From Monocercomonoides exilis (lineage: Eukaryota; Preaxostyla; Oxymonadida; Polymastigidae), in contig LSRY02000025.1 of the NCBI GenBank assembly GCA_001643675.2, positions 1,056,001 through 1,120,000 on the forward strand: a stretch of 64,000 nucleotides of DNA. Reading direction: 5' to 3'. Position 1 is the stretch's first letter. Each line of letters begins with the position of its first letter. The notes under the pieces were generated by a model, which did not search any database, was not told where the DNA came from, and saw only the letters and a program-made list of their open reading frames with translations. A program made the translations under genes and the position numbers. Below, piece after piece: positions 49,694 to 62,448 of the stretch.

Positions 49694-52600
49694 TCATATT
49701 TTCTCAGATGTAACATTTCGAGAGCTTTTATGATGAGTTGAGCTTCGGCGAGTCTTTTTGCGAGAATCCTGCGGATGAGACGAGCCTGAGTAGTGCTGTT
49801 GATGCTTGCGGGAACTCGAATGTGACGATGCATTGAGAACAGAATCAGGCGACAGCTGTGTTGAATCATCCACTTCCACCATTGACTGTGTCACCGTCTC
49901 ATCATTTACACGCTTTGTAAGTCGCTCTTCAGCAGGCAATGTTTTTGCAGGATGTGGATGTGGATGTCGATGCTTCGATGAATGTGACGAGGCCAAAGAG
50001 GACGATGAAGAAGAGGAAGAAGAAGAGGAGGAAGAAGAAGAGGAGGAAGAAGAAGAAGATGATGAAGTTGTATTCGCACCTTTCACTTTGTCCGTGCGTG
50101 TTGAGAGTCGCTTGCTATTTGCGGCATTTGGAGGAGAAGGTGTGGGTGCCTTTGTGGAGTGCGAAGCTGATGAAGATGCAGAAGCAGATGAAGCAGACTT
50201 CGTGTGCTCGTCAGAATCACGTGGAGAGAGAACAGTTGAAGAAGAAGAAGAAGAAGAAGAAGAAGATTGTCTTTTCTTTGAGGAAGATTTGTGCTTTTTC
50301 TCTTCATTCTTACCAGATGCCATTGTTTGTGGCTCAGATGCCTTCTCATACTCTTCAAAGGCAGAAACAGCAGGAACTCTGTGGATGGCATCCAGTGTGT
50401 AGCGGCGGGGCATAATCTGATAGTGCTTCTGATAGGCACTTTCTGCGGTGCCTCGCGGGGGAAGGGCAGAAAATGAGTTGTGCCGGCCGATCTGGCTGAG
50501 AGGATAGAATTGTTGGGGAGAGGGAGGAGAGGCGGTGTTGGGGTTGGTGGAGGAAGTATTAACAGAGGACGAGGAGGACGAGGACGAGGACGAGGATGAG
50601 GAGGAGGAAGAAGAAGAGTTAGGATGCTGATGAGGTGGCTGTGATGAACTCGGAATGTCTGGAGACAGTTCAGCAGAGGCAGCAGATGGCATAGCAGATG
50701 GAATGACATCGAGTGTTTCAGATGAAGTGAGTGGAGATGCATCGCGAATGGGGTTGCGGGAGTTGTTGCGAGACATCTCATTTTTGGAGGAGTTTGAAGG
50801 ATTAGCAGTGTTGTTGGAGTTGGAGATGGAGTTTGGGTTAGGATAGTTTGTGGAAGAAGAAGAAGAAGAGGAGGAGGAGGAAGATGACGAAGGAACAGTA
50901 GAAGAAGTCAGAGAGGAGACAGGAGTTACAACAGGAACAGGAACAGGGATAGAGGCGAGGTCAGAATGAGAGCGGACAATTGATGCAGAATGCTTAAATG
51001 CAGAAGAAGGGCGGGAGGAGGAAGAAGCTTGTGGTGTTTGCAGGAGAGAGTGTGTGAGAGGAGGCGCATTGATCGAAGTCTGCGGCTGGGATTGTCCATA
51101 CGGCGACGACGACACTTGCTCCACAGCCTCCAGCGGAAGAGGTTGTGGCACTTCAGCTGCAGAGTGGATCATCTTCTTCTTTGCAGCTGGCTTTGTGTTG
51201 GTGGCAGAGAGAGACGAGATGAGCAGCGATGCAATGTCCACCTTCCGCTTGGTGTCTTCTTTCTTCTCCTTCTCGTTCTCTCTCACATAATACGCCCCAA
51301 ACGTGCGTGTCCGTCCAAACAACCCACCGTGCACCCTCCTTCCGCCTGCAGAGGGCGTCGATGATCCATTGATGCGAGAGTCAAGTGGGATGAATGACAC
51401 ATCCGCTCCTGATGCTGAGCCCACAATCACCCCACTTACCACAGCAGAGTGGCGCTTCTTGGACGGCAGAAGGGAGCTGGCAGAGGCAAATGAGGAAGGA
51501 GAAGATGTGGAAGACTGCCCTGTCTTGTCTGGATTCGGGCGGATGATGTTCGACAACGGAAGAGATTGGGAAGAGGATGAAGATGATGAATTGTACACTG
51601 TGATGTGCTTCTTGCCTATCAGCGGGTGCACATCAGAAAATCGGGACTTCTGGCGAGAGGAGGAATACACACGTGATTGCCCACTGAGCAGAGGTGTCTC
51701 GTCAGAATCATTCAGACTCTGCAAATTGCCGCTTCTGGAATCTCTTTTGCTGCCAATTCGTCCTTTCTCTAAATCGTCTTTTGAATTGTTTTTCTTTCCT
51801 TTGACTGCAGATTTCGTTTCTCCTTCTTCATTCTCCTCTTCCTCTTCATCCTCTTCTCTCACGTTTTCGTATTCCATAGGCAAGTCTCCAGGCATCACAG
51901 CCACTTCCACTCTCTTTCCAACAAGCACCAGCATCGCTACAGACAGAAGCACTTGCCCAATGACCGTGTTCAGCCACGAGAGGACAATGTGAAACACCAT
52001 TCCTGTCGACTGGTCAGTTACAAGCGCCAAAACGAGAATGATTCCTCTCGCCAGAAAGAGTAACCAACAAATGACTGATTGAAAACTTATCTTCTTCTTC
52101 AGCTTTGATACAGTTCGAGTCGCAATTGCAGGGGACATTTTTTTCAAAATGTAGATTCCTAAAACCAAAAATACTATCGATATAATAATATTTATGGCTG
52201 CAGAATATGATGCTTCTGAAAGATGAAACACTCGAATTAAATTGTGGTAGGATTTGCTATCTGTATAATACAATGAAATTTGAAGAGCAATGAGAACAGC
52301 TGGAACAATGCAGCAGAATATCAATATTGGAAGAAGAATATGGCAGATTTTAACTCGGCGAAACGAAACGTCCGAAACAAGAATTACAACCCAATGTGCA
52401 ACAACACAAATGAAACAGGTGTTAAAGGCATATGTCGCAAAAGCAGTGAGCATTGTTTCAAGGGGATGCTGTTCGAGAATTGGTCTACCAGATGTTCCAA
52501 ATACTGCATGCGAAATGATGCTGATCAAATGCATTCAGTTAAAAAATTATGAAATTGAATAAAAATGTGAAAGAGTAATAAATTAAAATATATTTTAGCA

Positions 52601-52974
52601 AACTGTAAAACGAAAGAAATTGGCAATAACAAATGGAACCAAAATAATAGCTTGAAAGGGTCTTTTCCTTTTGGAAGCTTTTTGATGAACTCAAGGCGTA
52701 TTAGCTCTTCTATAGAGTAACAAAGTAAAAGTCCACAAATGACACTTTCCGTAATAAATATTAAAATTTATAAGTATTAAGTTAAAATAATAATAATAAA
52801 GAAAGCAAACGATTCGACAATGATGGTAATATTATGTAAAGATTCATCAAAATCTGTTGTAGAAAGGAGTTTATTAATCCATCGTGAAGCTCTGTAGATG
52901 CCTGGTGATTCTGATTTTGTCCGTAATGCCGATGTTGTACTCTTAAAGGTATGCGAATGGATATTATTTACCAT
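49694..52974 (-). CDS. Seven-TM protein, THH1/TOM1-like, with long Ser-rich tail, 3 exons, 1043 aa
   Basis: Exons from the start: 52974-52811, 52744-52604, 52520-49694; phases agree and both introns begin GTTTGC. Seven hydrophobic helices can be seen in order: NITIIVESVICGLLLCYSIE, KLLFWFHLLLPISFVLHI, FATYAFNTCFICVVAHWVVI, HILLPILIFCCIVPAVLIAL, AINIIISIVFLVLGIYIL, SVICWLLFLARGIILVLALV and LSWLNTVIGQVLLSVAMLVL. The layout, with LxRLEF after TM1 and KxLFWFH at TM2, resembles the plant THH1/TOM1/TOM3 family (related to GPR137), but the similarity is weak. About 720 cytoplasmic residues follow, acidic at first and then with many poly-Ser runs and basic patches. The start ATG at 52974 is the first in frame after homologous-looking sequence; an earlier exon is possible. 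It diverges from AP-1 gamma with 97 bp between start codons. Confidence 0.75.
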
Positions 52975-53071
52975 TTCCAGAAACGCATTTAAGGCTTGTA
53001 CTGTTATTTTAAAGTCAAAAGCAAAATGATTATACTTTGGAATGATCAACTCCCAAAACTCAGAGTCATTA
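52975..53071. promoter_or_regulatory. Compact divergent promoter region
   Basis: Only 97 bp separate the proposed start codons of the seven-TM gene (minus) and AP-1 gamma (plus). Both promoters and leaders must fit in or overlap this segment, or reach into the neighbouring gene. No TATA box or other clear element is seen. The inference depends on both start codons being right. Confidence 0.45.
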
Positions 53072-56000
53072 ATGAGCTTAACATTGAAGTTTGTCTTTTG
53101 ATTGCCATTACCGTCATTATGCTTATTTTTTGCAGAGAATTTGCTTTAGCAGTGCGAGCTGCAGACACACAGGCACACGAAAGAGCAATTGTTGCTAAAG
53201 AATCAGCTGCCATTCGAACAAGTTTTAAAGACCCTAAAGACAAATTAAAGCACCGAAATGTTGTGAAGTGCTTATTTATGCATTTAATTGGATATCCAGC
53301 TCATTTTGCAAAAGGTTTAATTTATGATACTTATCTAACATTGTTTTTAAAAGAAAATACTTAAAATCCTTTTTGCATTGATCTTACAATGCTACTGCTG
53401 TTATAATTGAATCTTGTTTTATACTATTTAGTGGAAGCTATCCATTTAATTGCACAACCAAAGTTTTTTATGAAACGTCTTGGATATTTGATTGTGAGCA
53501 TCCTTATTGATGAAAAAGATGAACTACTTCCACTTCTTCCAAATTCATTGAATACCGACCTTAGCTCAACAAACAACTTTATTGTTGCGACTGCGTTAGG
53601 TTGTGTATCGAGCATCGCAGATGCAGATATATTTCGACAACTTCTTCCACAAATTGAACAATGCTTCAAGCATTCACATGTTTTTATACGAAAGAAAGCA
53701 ATATTGTGCGCTGTAACAGCAGTGCGCAAGGATTCATCTTTTGGAGAAGTGTTTGCCGAGTATTTATTGAGCATTCTGGCAGAGCATTCTCATGCTATTA
53801 TGACAACATCTTGCGCTCTTCTGATGGAATTGATAACTTCAGCACCAGAACTCATTTTACCTCAAATTGTGGTATGTTAATAAATGAAATATTTTATTAC
53901 TTACTATTTGTTGGATTCTCCATTTTTATGCTATTTTTAATCAATGAGAATGAAATTTTTTTATTATTTTTGTATTTGAAAATTTCAAAAACTAATTAAA
54001 TAATTTTTCCTCTCCTTCAAACTGATCAAATTTATTTATGAAATTGCCTTTTTCTTTTTATGTTCCACTATTTATTAGCCCCTCACGCAAACGCTTGTCA
54101 AAGCACTGAAATCCTTGAACAGTCCACAGAGCAGCAGTTCGTCCTCCCGCCTCTCCTCCCACAGCTCGAGTGCCTCCTCCTCATACACCTCGACGGACCC
54201 TCTTCTGCTCATCAAGCTTCTCCAGTCGCTGCGGATGTGCTGCCAGCTGGCATCACAGATAGACGATCCTTCACTGGGCAACTCAAGAGACGTGATGGTG
54301 GCAACGGTGGATGCTCTGACGCCAATCCTGTCATCTGCTGCAGCTGTTGAGAGAGAGCACCAGAAGGAGAAAGTGCCTGTAACGATGATGCACTCAGCTG
54401 TTCTGTATGAGACAGTGATGACGCTGCTGACGGTGCCTGCTGAAGTGGTATGTTGAATGATGATGAATATCATAAATTGGTTGGAGGACAAAAAGTGAAA
54501 TTTTGGAAAACGTTGAACAATTGTAATAATCATTTTGTATTTTATTTTTTAATTTCTTATTTCATCATATTTGTTTATCTATCTATTGTGTGTGCGTGTA
54601 TTTATCAGTCTACAAGAACGATGGCAATGACTACGCTTCTTCGCTTTCTGGGAAGAAAAGACAACAATTCACGTTATGTTGCCCTGTCACTTTTGGGAAA
54701 AGTCATCGACAAAGGAGAAAGTGTGTTTTAATAATCTGTTTTTGTTATTTTTATATTTTATTCATTCTTTTTATTTTGAACAATGATGAAATCCATTTTT
54801 TATATCCTTTGTGCCTTTCGTTAACACATTATTCTCATAATTATATTTCTCCTTTTATTTCTATTCTATTTTTTTTTTAATATTCTTCATTCTAATTGTT
54901 CATCAATAATCTGTTAATAGATCGTGCTCTGATGCAGCGCAATAGAGAGGGTGTGCTGTCGTGTCTGCTGGATGTGGATGAGTCCATCAGAAAGAGAGCC
55001 ATGTCTCTTGTGACTGACATGGCTGATGAACTCAGCCTCCCTCAGATGGTATGCCACTCGACAGGAGAAATATATCATGATTAATGACAATACATTTATT
55101 TATTTATCGATTTTTTTAAACACTTCTTTCTTTCTTTCTTTCTCTTGTTAATCCATTCACTCATATTTTACACAGTTTCCCAAGTTGTTGAATGCCATTG
55201 CGATTTCTGACTCATCAACTCGCACAGAAATGACACAGAGGACATGTCAAATCATTGAAGAATACTACCCTTCACTCAGATGGTACATCGATGCTATGAT
55301 TATGGTGTGCATTTATATCTGTTTCAAATTCTAATCATATAAATTGGTTTATTCTTTCTTTTCATTTCATTCCATTCCTTTCTATTTGTTCAATCAAAAA
55401 ACAATCCTTTCAGCTTCTTCTAGTTGCACCATTGGACATTCCACTTGACTCCACATCTGCCTTCCTCTCAGCCATCCTGTCACATCCTGACATCCACCCC
55501 TTCTTTGTGCGCCGTTTCTTCACCTGTCTCCTCATCCTCCGCGCCCAACGTGCTCTTCTCGCAAAGGAGAAGAAGGCGAAAGGGCGTGCTGTGAATGAAG
55601 ATCTCTTTGCTTTATCTGTCTTCTCCTCTGCTCAACAGGTCTCGTCTCGCAAAAACGGAGAAGGAGAACAAGATGCAGGCAAAGACGGCTCTTCCTCTCG
55701 CTCCACCTCTTTCTCTGGCATTGCTGCTGCTACTTCCTCCACTAAGCCTTCTTCTTCCTCTTCCTCCTCTTCTTCTAAGCGCACTTCTTCAACAAACATG
55801 GCACCTGCACAGACAAAAGGCCCCTCCTCCTCCTCATCTCATGAAGTGTCTACATCTTCCTCCTCTCCTCCTTCCATCTCTTCTCTCCTCCATCTCTTTT
55901 CAGACAGCATCCCTTCTGCCTCTGCACTCGGCAAATCCACCTTCCCCTTCCCTATCCCTCCCCATCTCCTCTCCACTCTCAACATCCAAGAGGTCATCAA

Positions 56001-58166
56001 CTCCTCCGATTCTCCTTCCTCTTCTTTATCTTCTTCCCCATCCTCCTCTCCTTCTCCTTCCCCCTCATCCTCTCCCTCACTCGAGAACAACATCCCTCCC
56101 TCAGCCATCCTCCTCCAATTAGCCTCAATGCGGGGGGTGCCTCTCTACGATGCAGATATTCCTCTCCTCCGCATCTGCATCTGGGCAATTGGTGAGATGT
56201 GTGAGCTGCTTGTCTCGAGAGATTACACCCCATCGCCTGCACAGCCTGAGCTGTCACTTGGAATAGACTGCTCCATCCAGCACTTCTCAAAGCAGACAAT
56301 GAAGCCACAGTATCTGCAGAGGCGCTACGGCGGGCTGAACTTGTGGTACACACAGAAGAAGCTGATGCCATCGACAGGGAAAGAAGGGCATGAGAGAGGA
56401 GAGAGAGGAGAAAGAGGAGGAGTGCAGCCATTCACAACATCGCAGGTGTGTATGTACATCCCCATCACGTGCTTTGACCTGGTGGACTCGCTCTCCTCCA
56501 TCCTCCACTCGTCCTCTCTGCTCACCCCTGCCTCTGCCAAGTCCTCCTCTTCAGACGACGACCATCAGGACACCACGTCTTCGTCGTATGCACAGCCACT
56601 GCCAGCAACAACGCTGATGGCGCTGGGGAAGATCATGGCGAAGCCGTTCAACTTCAACACGGCGATTGAGCAAGGGGCGTTCAGAGACATGGTGGCGCAG
56701 CAGATGATAGAGCCCTTCTCGAGAGACGAGGAGTGGAGGGTGCAGGAGACAGCGTGTGAGATGGTGGCATTGGCATCGATAGACAGAGAGATAGAGAACA
56801 AGAAGTACAGGGCAGAGAGAGAAGGAGGCAGCGAGGACGAAGAGGAGGAGCAGGCTGGGGTGTGCTCGGCAGTGCTGAGGAAGATGCCGGCAGTGGAGAT
56901 GAACATGGAGAGAGAGAGCGTGAGGGAGAGGGAGAGGAAGAAGAGATGGGGAACATTTGATATTAGTGAGAGTCTACAGGATAATGACGATGACGATGAT
57001 GGCTTTGATGATTATGATGAGGAAGACGAGGAAGAGGTGGAAGAAGAGCAGGACGAGGAGAAAGATGCGAAGAAGAACAAGAAGATTGTGAAGGATGAGA
57101 AGAAGAAGGAGGTGCCGGTGCAGAAGACACAAACGCCACAGAAACGAAAGAAGCCAGAAAAGACAGAAAAGACAGAGAAAGTGGAGAAAGTGGAGAGAAT
57201 GCCGAAGGAGAAAGCGAAGACAGGAAAAGCAGGGCAGACGAAGAAAGAGAAGGAGAAAGGCGGTGCGGTTGCATCAGGAGCAGACGATGCACCACTCATT
57301 GATATCTCATCTGTGCTGAGTGACATAACATCATCGTCTTCTACTCTTCCATTATCATCATCTTCCTCTTCCTCTTCCTCCTCTTCTTCCTCTTCTGACA
57401 CATCACCTTCAACAAAATCGAGTGTGGAGGACATTCTGAAGGATCTTCAGTCCATTGCCTCCACCAGCTATCCAATGCCTGCTGCTGTTGCTCCTTCTGC
57501 TTCTTCCTCCTCTCTGCCATATCCTGTCTCTCCTTCTCCCATCAGCACACTTGTCACTCCAATCACTGCGCCTTTCACTCCAACCCCTGCCATCTCTTCC
57601 ATCCCCTCCATTCCTATCAATCCTTCTGTTCCTTCCTCTGCCCAGCCACAGATGTCTCCTCCTTCTCCGCCGACTGTCGTGTTCACTCAGAATGGCATCA
57701 CAGCCATGCTGGAGTGCATCTACCCTCTCCCTCTCCCTCCTCCTCCTCTCCCCGATGGCTCTTATGCTGCTCCTCATCCGTTTTCTGTGTGGTGCCGCTT
57801 CACATTCACCAATGCGACTGCTGCTGATGCCAATCCATTCATCTTCCAAGTGTCTTGTCCCAAGTACATCACAAAGACACTGATGACTCCTTCCTCCACT
57901 GCCCTCCTCTCAATGAACAGGAACTCAATCACTCAGACTGTCAAGTTCGACCACATACGCGATGCAGAAGTGTGCTTATTCATTGAAATTATTATGTCAT
58001 TTAACTTTATTTTTATTTTCTATTTCTATTTCTATTTTAATTTATTTCTATTTTTATGTGATTGATTCAGCATCCAACAATGATGAGAGGAAGAATCGAA
58101 TACACATTCAATGGCGTTCAGTCTTCGTCTGTTTTTGCCGTCAACGCATTTCCTACTCCTGTTTAA
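53072..58166 (+). CDS. AP-1 complex subunit gamma (gamma-adaptin), 9 exons, 1341 aa
   Basis: Exons: 53072-53088 (17 nt), 53136-53314, 53432-53871, 54079-54447, 54609-54720, 54921-55048, 55176-55304, 55414-57969, 58071-58166; all phases match. The short first exon gives MSLTLKEFALAVRAADTQAHE, fitting the family start (LRELIRxIRxAxTxxEER). Trunk blocks include ESAAIRTSF, VVKCLFMHLIGYPAHFAKVE, KRLGYLIVSILIDE, FIRKKAILCAVTAVRK, YVALSLLGKVIDKG, SIRKRAMSLV, RWYIDAMI and CIWAIGEMCELLVS. The end is a gamma-ear domain (VVFTQNGITAMLECIY, VWCRFTFTNAT, GRIEYTFNG, FAVNAFP). Gamma-adaptin is a large subunit of the AP-1 clathrin adaptor at the trans-Golgi/endosome. It is about 500 residues longer than usual: poly-Ser segments interrupt the trunk (about 54120-54185 and 55690-56090 in DNA) and a KE-rich, poly-Ser hinge precedes the ear. 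Confidence 0.93.
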
Positions 58167-58480
58167 CGCCTGCTCGAGTAATATTTTAAATCTATATTTG
58201 TTTTATTTTTCTATGATATTGTTGCATTATTTCTTTCCTTTTATATATTAAAACATCTTTCCCTGACCTATCGATTTTTATATTTTCATTGAAATCATCG
58301 AACGAATTTTTTATAATTTGACTTCTAATTAATTATATTTATTGCAGTCATCTTTCTTGTTTTAGATACCTAGATGATTTTTATTCAAAAATCAAATGAA
58401 AAATTTCTTCCCATAATAAATAAATATTTATTTAAGACATTGAAAAAATCCGTTATATCTCGTGATTAACGAGAGATTTT
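58167..58480. other. Short AT-rich spacer before the Rab-like gene
   Basis: About 310 bp of AT-rich sequence lie between the gamma-adaptin stop and the next start codon. I see no gene, repeat or clear regulatory motif in it. Confidence 0.5.
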
Positions 58481-61400
58481 ATGGAAAATGAACAAAAAGC
58501 AAATGTGCTTGTTGTTGGAGATTCTTATGTAGGTAAATCATCGCTTATCTCCACTCTAGGCGCTGAAGCTTTGGAAGATATTCCAGAAAGTTTGTTTATC
58601 GTTTTTTGGTATATAATTGTGACTATTTCAAACAATAAATTATTCTAAAATATTTAAGCATTCACCTTAGCTTGTTCTCAAAATCATTTTGCAGAACTTG
58701 TGATTAATCAACCAGAAAAGGTCATTAGATTATTATTTGTTGAGGTGCGAGGTGATGAAAAGGAAATTCCTGCAGAGTTTGCGTTTTCTCTTTTCAATTG
58801 CATTGTGTTATCACTTTTTTCCGATTCTTTCAAAAGTTTGTTTCGTTTGGTGGATATTATAATGTTTGTTTATGATGTGACAAATAAACAGTCGTTTGAT
58901 TCAATAATGGCCAAATGGATTGTGATGATGGATAATTCTAAAGAAACTCCAAATGTTTTATTTCTTATTGGTACAAAATCTGACATTTCAGAAAATGTTG
59001 AAGTTACTCTAAAGGATGTTTGAATTTTTTTCACTTTTTAAAAATACTTAATTTTCATTTGATTTTTTTTTAAAAAAAAAAGGCGTTTACGTTTGCAAAA
59101 CTTAGGAGATTAACGTTCATTGAAGTCTCCAGTACTGACAAATCAAATATTCCCCTTTTGAAAAAATTTCTTATAAACGCTTCAAAGACAACCGTTATCA
59201 TTAAGGAATCAAAACTACGCATAGAAAATGAAGAAACTAGCGATGAATGTGACGAGGAGGAAGAAGAAATCGAGGAGGAGGAGGAGGAAGAAGAGGAATC
59301 AAATGAACAAGGTGCTTCAAAATCTCCAAAAAAGAAGATTGTCAGAAAAGTGATAAAGAAAAAGAAGAAACAGAAGAAGCTACAAGCAGAAGGGAAAGAA
59401 AACGAAGACGAAGATTTGACAGAAGTTGTGAGTGAGTGGGAGACAGCGACTGAAAGCGAGGCAGAAGACGAAGAAGCGAAGCCGCGAAGGCAGAAAAGAG
59501 CAGAAAAGAAGGAGAGGCAGAAAATGGAGTTTGAAGAGATTTTGACGCAGATGAAGGAGAATGTGGAGAAGACGGTGCACGAAAAGGAGATGAGGGCGCG
59601 TGTTCTGCTGGAAGCTGTGCGCCGCTATGAAGAAAAGGAGAAAGAGGAGAGAGAACAAAAAGAGGCAGAGAAAGGGGGACATGGAAGGATGTTGGATTCA
59701 GAGATGGAAGAGACGGAAGGAAGTGAAGGAGAAGGTAAAGGAAATGGAGAAAAGAAGTTGGCTAAATTAAAGAAAGGGAAAAAGAAAATCACAAAGAAGA
59801 AAAAGAAAAAGAAGAAGAAAATTGAAAGTCTGATTACTTCTGAAGATGGTGAAAAGAAAGATGAAGACGAATCAACGTTGAAGAAAGAGCTAAAAGAAAA
59901 AGGAAAGAACAAAACGAAAGGCACGGAAAGTGCAGATGATGTGCTGACTTCAAATAAAAAAGATAATGAAGAAGAGGAAGAAGAAGAGGAAAAGTCTGAA
60001 AAAGACAATGAAGATGCTCAAAATTCAGTTGTGAAAAGGAAGAAGAAGAAGAAGAAGAAAGTGTCACAGAAAGAAGATGACACTCCTTCAGAAGACAAAA
60101 CAAAGAAGAAGAAGAAAAAGAAAAAGAAGAAAACAAATCAAGCAAATTCTGAGTTGTTGGGAGAAGAATCGAACAGCGACGATGAAAGTGAGAAAAAGCC
60201 TGCTCCTGTCAGCAAGAATCCCTCTCAGCCATCTGTTGGCTCAGCATCTGCTGTGTCGAATATGACAGCCAAGCAGAAGTTGCTGGAAGAAATAAGACAA
60301 CTGGAAGAAGAAAACAGAATGCTGAGTGAAGGGCAGCCTATATCTGAGCCAAAAAAGATCACAAAGAAAAAAAAGAAAGCCAAAAAATTGCGATCAGAAC
60401 AATCGAATGGTGTTGGATGCAATTCTTCTGAAGACACACAGGAAAATGCATGTGCATTGCGATGTAATGTAGAAGAGAATGACAACATGCAAATGTCTTA
60501 TCAATCAACAGCAAATGAAGCAGACGGAATCTCAACACCTTTCGCTTCTATGCCATCTTCATCGGCTTATCCTCCTCTTTCTTCTCCCTTCTCTCCGCTG
60601 TCCAAAGAGCAAGAGGCAGCACGTAACAATCCATTAGCTCTGCAGCAGCTGGAGATTGAAGACTCTTCTGGTGGCTGGCCATCAACTCGGCAATCGCTGA
60701 CAGCATCCTCTTCCTCTTCTGCTCTGTCTGCTCTGGCTTCTCCCTCTCTCTCACCCAGCCATTTGCCTTCTTCTCCCTCCCTCAGTAGCCCCCCACCTCG
60801 CCACATAAGACTCTCTCTTGTTGATGGGAAGCAGCACAGGGCAAAAAGCATCAGATACTACGACGCCTCTCTTTCAGCAACAACTCGGTCAGCTTCTTCG
60901 CAGCTGCGTGCCTCTCACACAAAGAATACCTACTCTCCTTCACACAATGCACATGACCCATCCAGTTCTCACTCTCGTCTCCCTTTCTCTTCCACATTCT
61001 CTGCCTCTTCTCGCCACAGCCACACTGCCTCGTCGCCAGCACTTTCATCAACCATTTCATCCCGCTCTTCCACTTCGTTTTCGTGTGCGCCTTCTTCAAA
61101 GTTCTCCACGTCATCTCATTCGCCTTCAGCTCGCACTTCATCTTCTGCACCTCGCTCAACAGCTGCCTCAAAGGATGCTTCTCAATTGCATCCTTCTTCC
61201 ATTCAGAATCTATCCCAATCTGCTTCTCCTTCTCATTCTTCTCATTCTTCTTCTTCTCCTCAGCATCCTCCTTTTCCGTCTTCTTCCTCTCCTTTTTCTC
61301 CTTCGTTTGTGGCTTCTCCCACCTCCTCATCTTCTCCTATGGCATATTCATCACACAGCACAGTTGCTGTGTTGCTGCCTCCAACTGAAGAGCAGCTGAA

Positions 61401-62121
61401 AGAGAGATTAAGAATACAAAAGACTAAAAAGTTGAATTGTTTCAATGAAGAAAAGGACAAAAGGGATAAAATGCAACCATCTTCTTCTGCTTCTTCTGCT
61501 TCTTCTTCTGCTGCTATGCCGGCCGGGTCTGCTTCTTCGATGTCTGTCAAAGATAACTTCTCGGCGAGTGCATCTTCTTCACAGAAGAAGGAGAGCATCG
61601 GAGAAACTCGAAAGGAGCAAGATTCTCCGGTGATTGGGTACATCACACTGAAGCTGTCTGCTGATGAGTACAGCACCCTCACTGTCACAGAGAATGTCAA
61701 TGCGAAGCAGATGGCACATGGGGTGTGCAGGCAGTGGGGCCTGGAGAGAGAAAACGAAGAGCAGATTATTGACAAGATAGAAGAGATACAGCAGGAATGG
61801 AGCAGAAAGAAAGAGGAAAGCAGAATGAAGCATCTTGAAAACAGACACGCGGCCTCTGGCAATGAGCCAGGAAAGGGGCAGAGTTTGTCACAAGGGTTTC
61901 CCCTTTCTCAGCTGGCAGCTTCTTCTATGCACTCTGTTTTTTCTCTCCATCTGTCATTTTCGAATGGGATGAGTGAGATTGTTCATGTCAAAGCTTCTGA
62001 TTCTCCGCAACATCTTGCAAAAGCACTCTCCGAAAAGCATCAATTGGTGCTCGATGAAGAGAACCAAATTTGTTCGATTGTTGAAGGATTTCTTGAGCTC
62101 ATGGTGAAATTTGACGATTAA
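58481..62121 (+). CDS. Rab-like GTPase fused to a long charged and Ser-rich region, about 1136 aa
   Basis: Proposed exons: 58481-58589, 58695-58776, 58837-59017, 59083-62121. The third intron (58777-58836, 60 nt, GTTTGC...AAAAG) is in frame and could be missed; removing it restores normal Rab spacing between the G3 region and VYDVTNKQSF. The N-terminus has the P-loop GDSYVGKSS (residues 13-21). The G3 position reads EVRGDE instead of DTAGQE, G4 is GTKSD and G5 is EVSSTD. So it is a small GTPase of the Rab/Rab-like group with unusual G3, possibly impaired in hydrolysis. From about residue 165 the protein is acidic, then a KKKKKK/KE-rich stretch of several hundred residues, then Ser-rich. Near the C-terminus two short folded-looking segments occur: GYITLKLSADEYSTLTVTEN (about 975) and SLHLSFSNGMSEIVHVKA (about 1080). 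Both recall ubiquitin-like/PFU strands followed by a helix; this is tentative. No C-terminal prenylation Cys is present (ends KFDD). Confidence 0.75.
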
Positions 62122-62448
62122 TGTGTTGATTATGAATTTTTTTTTTTAAGTTTGTATGGTTTTTTATTTGAATTTATCAGCTTGGTAATGATGGAATCTC
62201 TTTTTGATAAAGAATAAAGTGTTCTTGGTCGGAGGTGTAGTGGTTATGTGCATGTTATTTTATTTATAATGCAATAAATTTGAAAATAGAAAAGCAAAAA
62301 AATTATTTGATTTTTCTTAATTTATTTTTTTTATTAATTTTTGCAAAAGTATAACGTCAAAAGTGCTCAAAGAAAGAAGAATGAACTTGAATTTTTTCTG
62401 AAATCACGTCGCATTCTGGATCTCTTCCCATTTATTTATCAAATAAAC
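62122..62448. other. AT-rich spacer with possible polyadenylation signals
   Basis: Between the Rab-like stop and the next gene there are AATAAA hexamers at about 62213 and 62274 that could serve 3'-end formation of the Rab-like mRNA. I see no other feature. Confidence 0.4.
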
